From an uncultured Bacteroidota bacterium (lineage in GTDB: Bacteria > Bacteroidota > Bacteroidia > Chitinophagales > Chitinophagaceae): a stretch of DNA of 6,670 nt. The notes under the pieces were generated by a model. That model was not told the DNA's origin, did not search any database, and saw only the letters and a program-made list of their open reading frames with translations. Within the stretch, counting starts at the first letter, position 1; the number at the start of each line of letters is the position of its first letter. The translations under genes were made by a program, and so were the position numbers. Positions 5,573 to 6,670 of this stretch are shown here, one piece after another. Where the stretch lies: positions 1-6,670 of the forward strand of contig CAIZMD010000025.1 in NCBI GenBank assembly GCA_903933995.1, read 5' to 3'.

Positions 5573-6670
5573 TTAATTGAAAATTCTTTTAATAAATGGA
5601 AATGCAGGAAGTTTTTTAAAAATTAGTGCTTCTTCATAAAGACTTGTTTCTTCGTATAAGAATTTTAAGATCAGCGGAATGGGGATTTTCTTAAATAACT
5701 TTCCAAAAATTGATACGGCCTGTTCTGGTTTTTCTAAAATTATTTTTAATAGGAGTTTGTCATAGAATTTAAACCTTTTTGGAACAGGTTTTATTTGGCG
5801 ATTTTTAGCAAAATAGTTACTTGCCAATAGTTCCGCATCTATGCGCATTTTTTCAAATCCATAACCAGAGGAGGCTTTAATTTTTCCTGAGGCAGTTCCT
5901 ATTAGTATTTCACCAGCAGTTCCTAAAGTTGCATGTTCAAAATCAACCATAGGAATTTTACCCTGTTCTGTTGCACATATTTGATATTTAGCCCCATTTA
6001 ATTTACTTGAGATAAATTCATTTAGCTGATTCAAATAATCAGTTTCATTCCATATCTCAGATGAAAAAGCAGTAATCTCTATTAATGCTTCATTTTTTGA
6101 ATAGGGCAAGATGTAAACAAAATCAAATGAATTTGGCAAACAGCACCTAAAATCCATGATTGTCATACTATTCTCGTCAAATATATTTTCTTCTGTTTTG
6201 ATATGCCAACCTTTAAAATGTTGCCATAAAAAAATGGGAGCTTTGTGAAATTCTTTTCCAATTAAACTGCTAAATACGGTATTTGAAGTATAGTTGCCAT
6301 TCTTGCAAATCACTTTAGACAATTGAGTGGGAGTTTTTTCAATATGAATTACTTCATCGTTTACAATTTGTACATTGGGAAATTGAGGTAAAAATTCATT
6401 TGAAAAATAATTAAAGAAATCTTCTCCTTTTATGGATGAGTAGGTATATGGGTTGATTTCTTGTGTGGTATTAAACTGCTTTGATCCAAATTGAATTTTT
6501 TTCCAAGAACTTGTAATTAGGTGCTGAAGAGGATGATTTCCTTTATGCCAGAAACACCATGTTTTTGGTTGGGGTTTTTGCTCTTTTTCTATCACTAATA
6601 TGCTTAGATCACTAAATGCTGGATATTGCTGTAAATGGAACAACAGTAACATGGAAGAGCAGCCTCCCCC
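5573..6670 (-). CDS. crtY: Lycopene beta-cyclase, CrtY type (5' end cut by window edge)
   Basis: A flavin-dependent cyclase that closes both ends of lycopene to form beta-carotene. The frame is open to the right edge: upstream of the ATG at 6652 it still reads GGGCSS, the FAD-binding glycine turn that normally lies about ten residues from the N-terminus. The true start is therefore outside the window, and 365 residues are visible of a usual 380-400. Family features, numbered from the internal ATG: an acidic end of the second beta strand (LVIEKE, 19-24), TWCFWHKG (31-38), FLWQHFKGW (141-149), MDFR (166-169), FVYILPYSKNEALIEIT (178-194), GKIPM (231-235) and IGTASGKIKASSGYGF (251-266), close to the usual IGTAGG...PSTGY...F signature. 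The gene ends at TAA, one base before blh, forming a beta-carotene-to-retinal pair. The promoter lies to the right of the window. Confidence 0.94.
   Translation of the reverse strand, partial: GGGCSSMLLLFHLQQYPAFSDLSILVIEKEQKPQPKTWCFWHKGNHPLQHLITSSWKKIQFGSKQFNTTQEINPYTYSSIKGEDFFNYFSNEFLPQFPNVQIVNDEVIHIEKTPTQLSKVICKNGNYTSNTVFSSLIGKEFHKAPIFLWQHFKGWHIKTEENIFDENSMTIMDFRCCLPNSFDFVYILPYSKNEALIEITAFSSEIWNETDYLNQLNEFISSKLNGAKYQICATEQGKIPMVDFEHATLGTAGEILIGTASGKIKASSGYGFEKMRIDAELLASNYFAKNRQIKPVPKRFKFYDKLLLKIILEKPEQAVSIFGKLFKKIPIPLILKFLYEETSLYEEALIFKKLPAFPFIKRIFN

Noticed and set aside
1..6670. CRISPR arrays, tRNA or rRNA genes, insertion sequences, integrase genes, long repeats
   Set aside because: I looked for these on both strands and found none. 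The window is almost fully occupied by protein-coding sequence, and no intergenic gap exceeds about 100 bases apart from the uncertain start region of the small gene.

Overview
This looks like chromosomal DNA from a Bacteroidota bacterium. The base composition is AT-rich, start codons lack strong Shine-Dalgarno sequences, and the protein families are typical of the phylum: a CzcA-type metal pump preceded by a small secreted protein, and a lycopene cyclase followed by a Blh retinal-forming enzyme. A family such as Chitinophagaceae is a guess from memory of similar proteins. All identifications come from reading translations by eye; no database search was possible.

Layout. (1) Positions 1-2906, minus strand: most of a czcA-type heavy-metal RND pump, open to the left edge, so the last part of the protein is missing. 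(2) About 3005-3433, minus strand: a small exported protein of unknown function, just upstream of czcA and probably in the same transcript. The 98-base gap between them carries two imperfect hairpins. (3) 3501-4661, plus strand: a YbjJ-like MFS transporter gene interrupted by one in-frame TAA at 4197-4199. Both halves are otherwise intact and in the same frame. (4) 4693-6670, minus strand: crtY (cut at its 5' end by the right edge) followed after one base by blh. CrtY makes beta-carotene from lycopene, and Blh-family enzymes split beta-carotene into two retinals.

There are thus two functional themes: metal efflux (small protein plus CzcA) and retinal synthesis (CrtY plus Blh), separated by a transporter gene that appears broken. 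No rhodopsin gene, RNA gene, mobile element, long repeat or CRISPR array is visible. I did not find a clearly new system. The points most worth checking are the nonsense codon in the MFS gene, the missing fourth histidine in Blh, the uncharacterised small protein beside CzcA with its unclear start codon, and whether a rhodopsin gene lies beyond the right edge.
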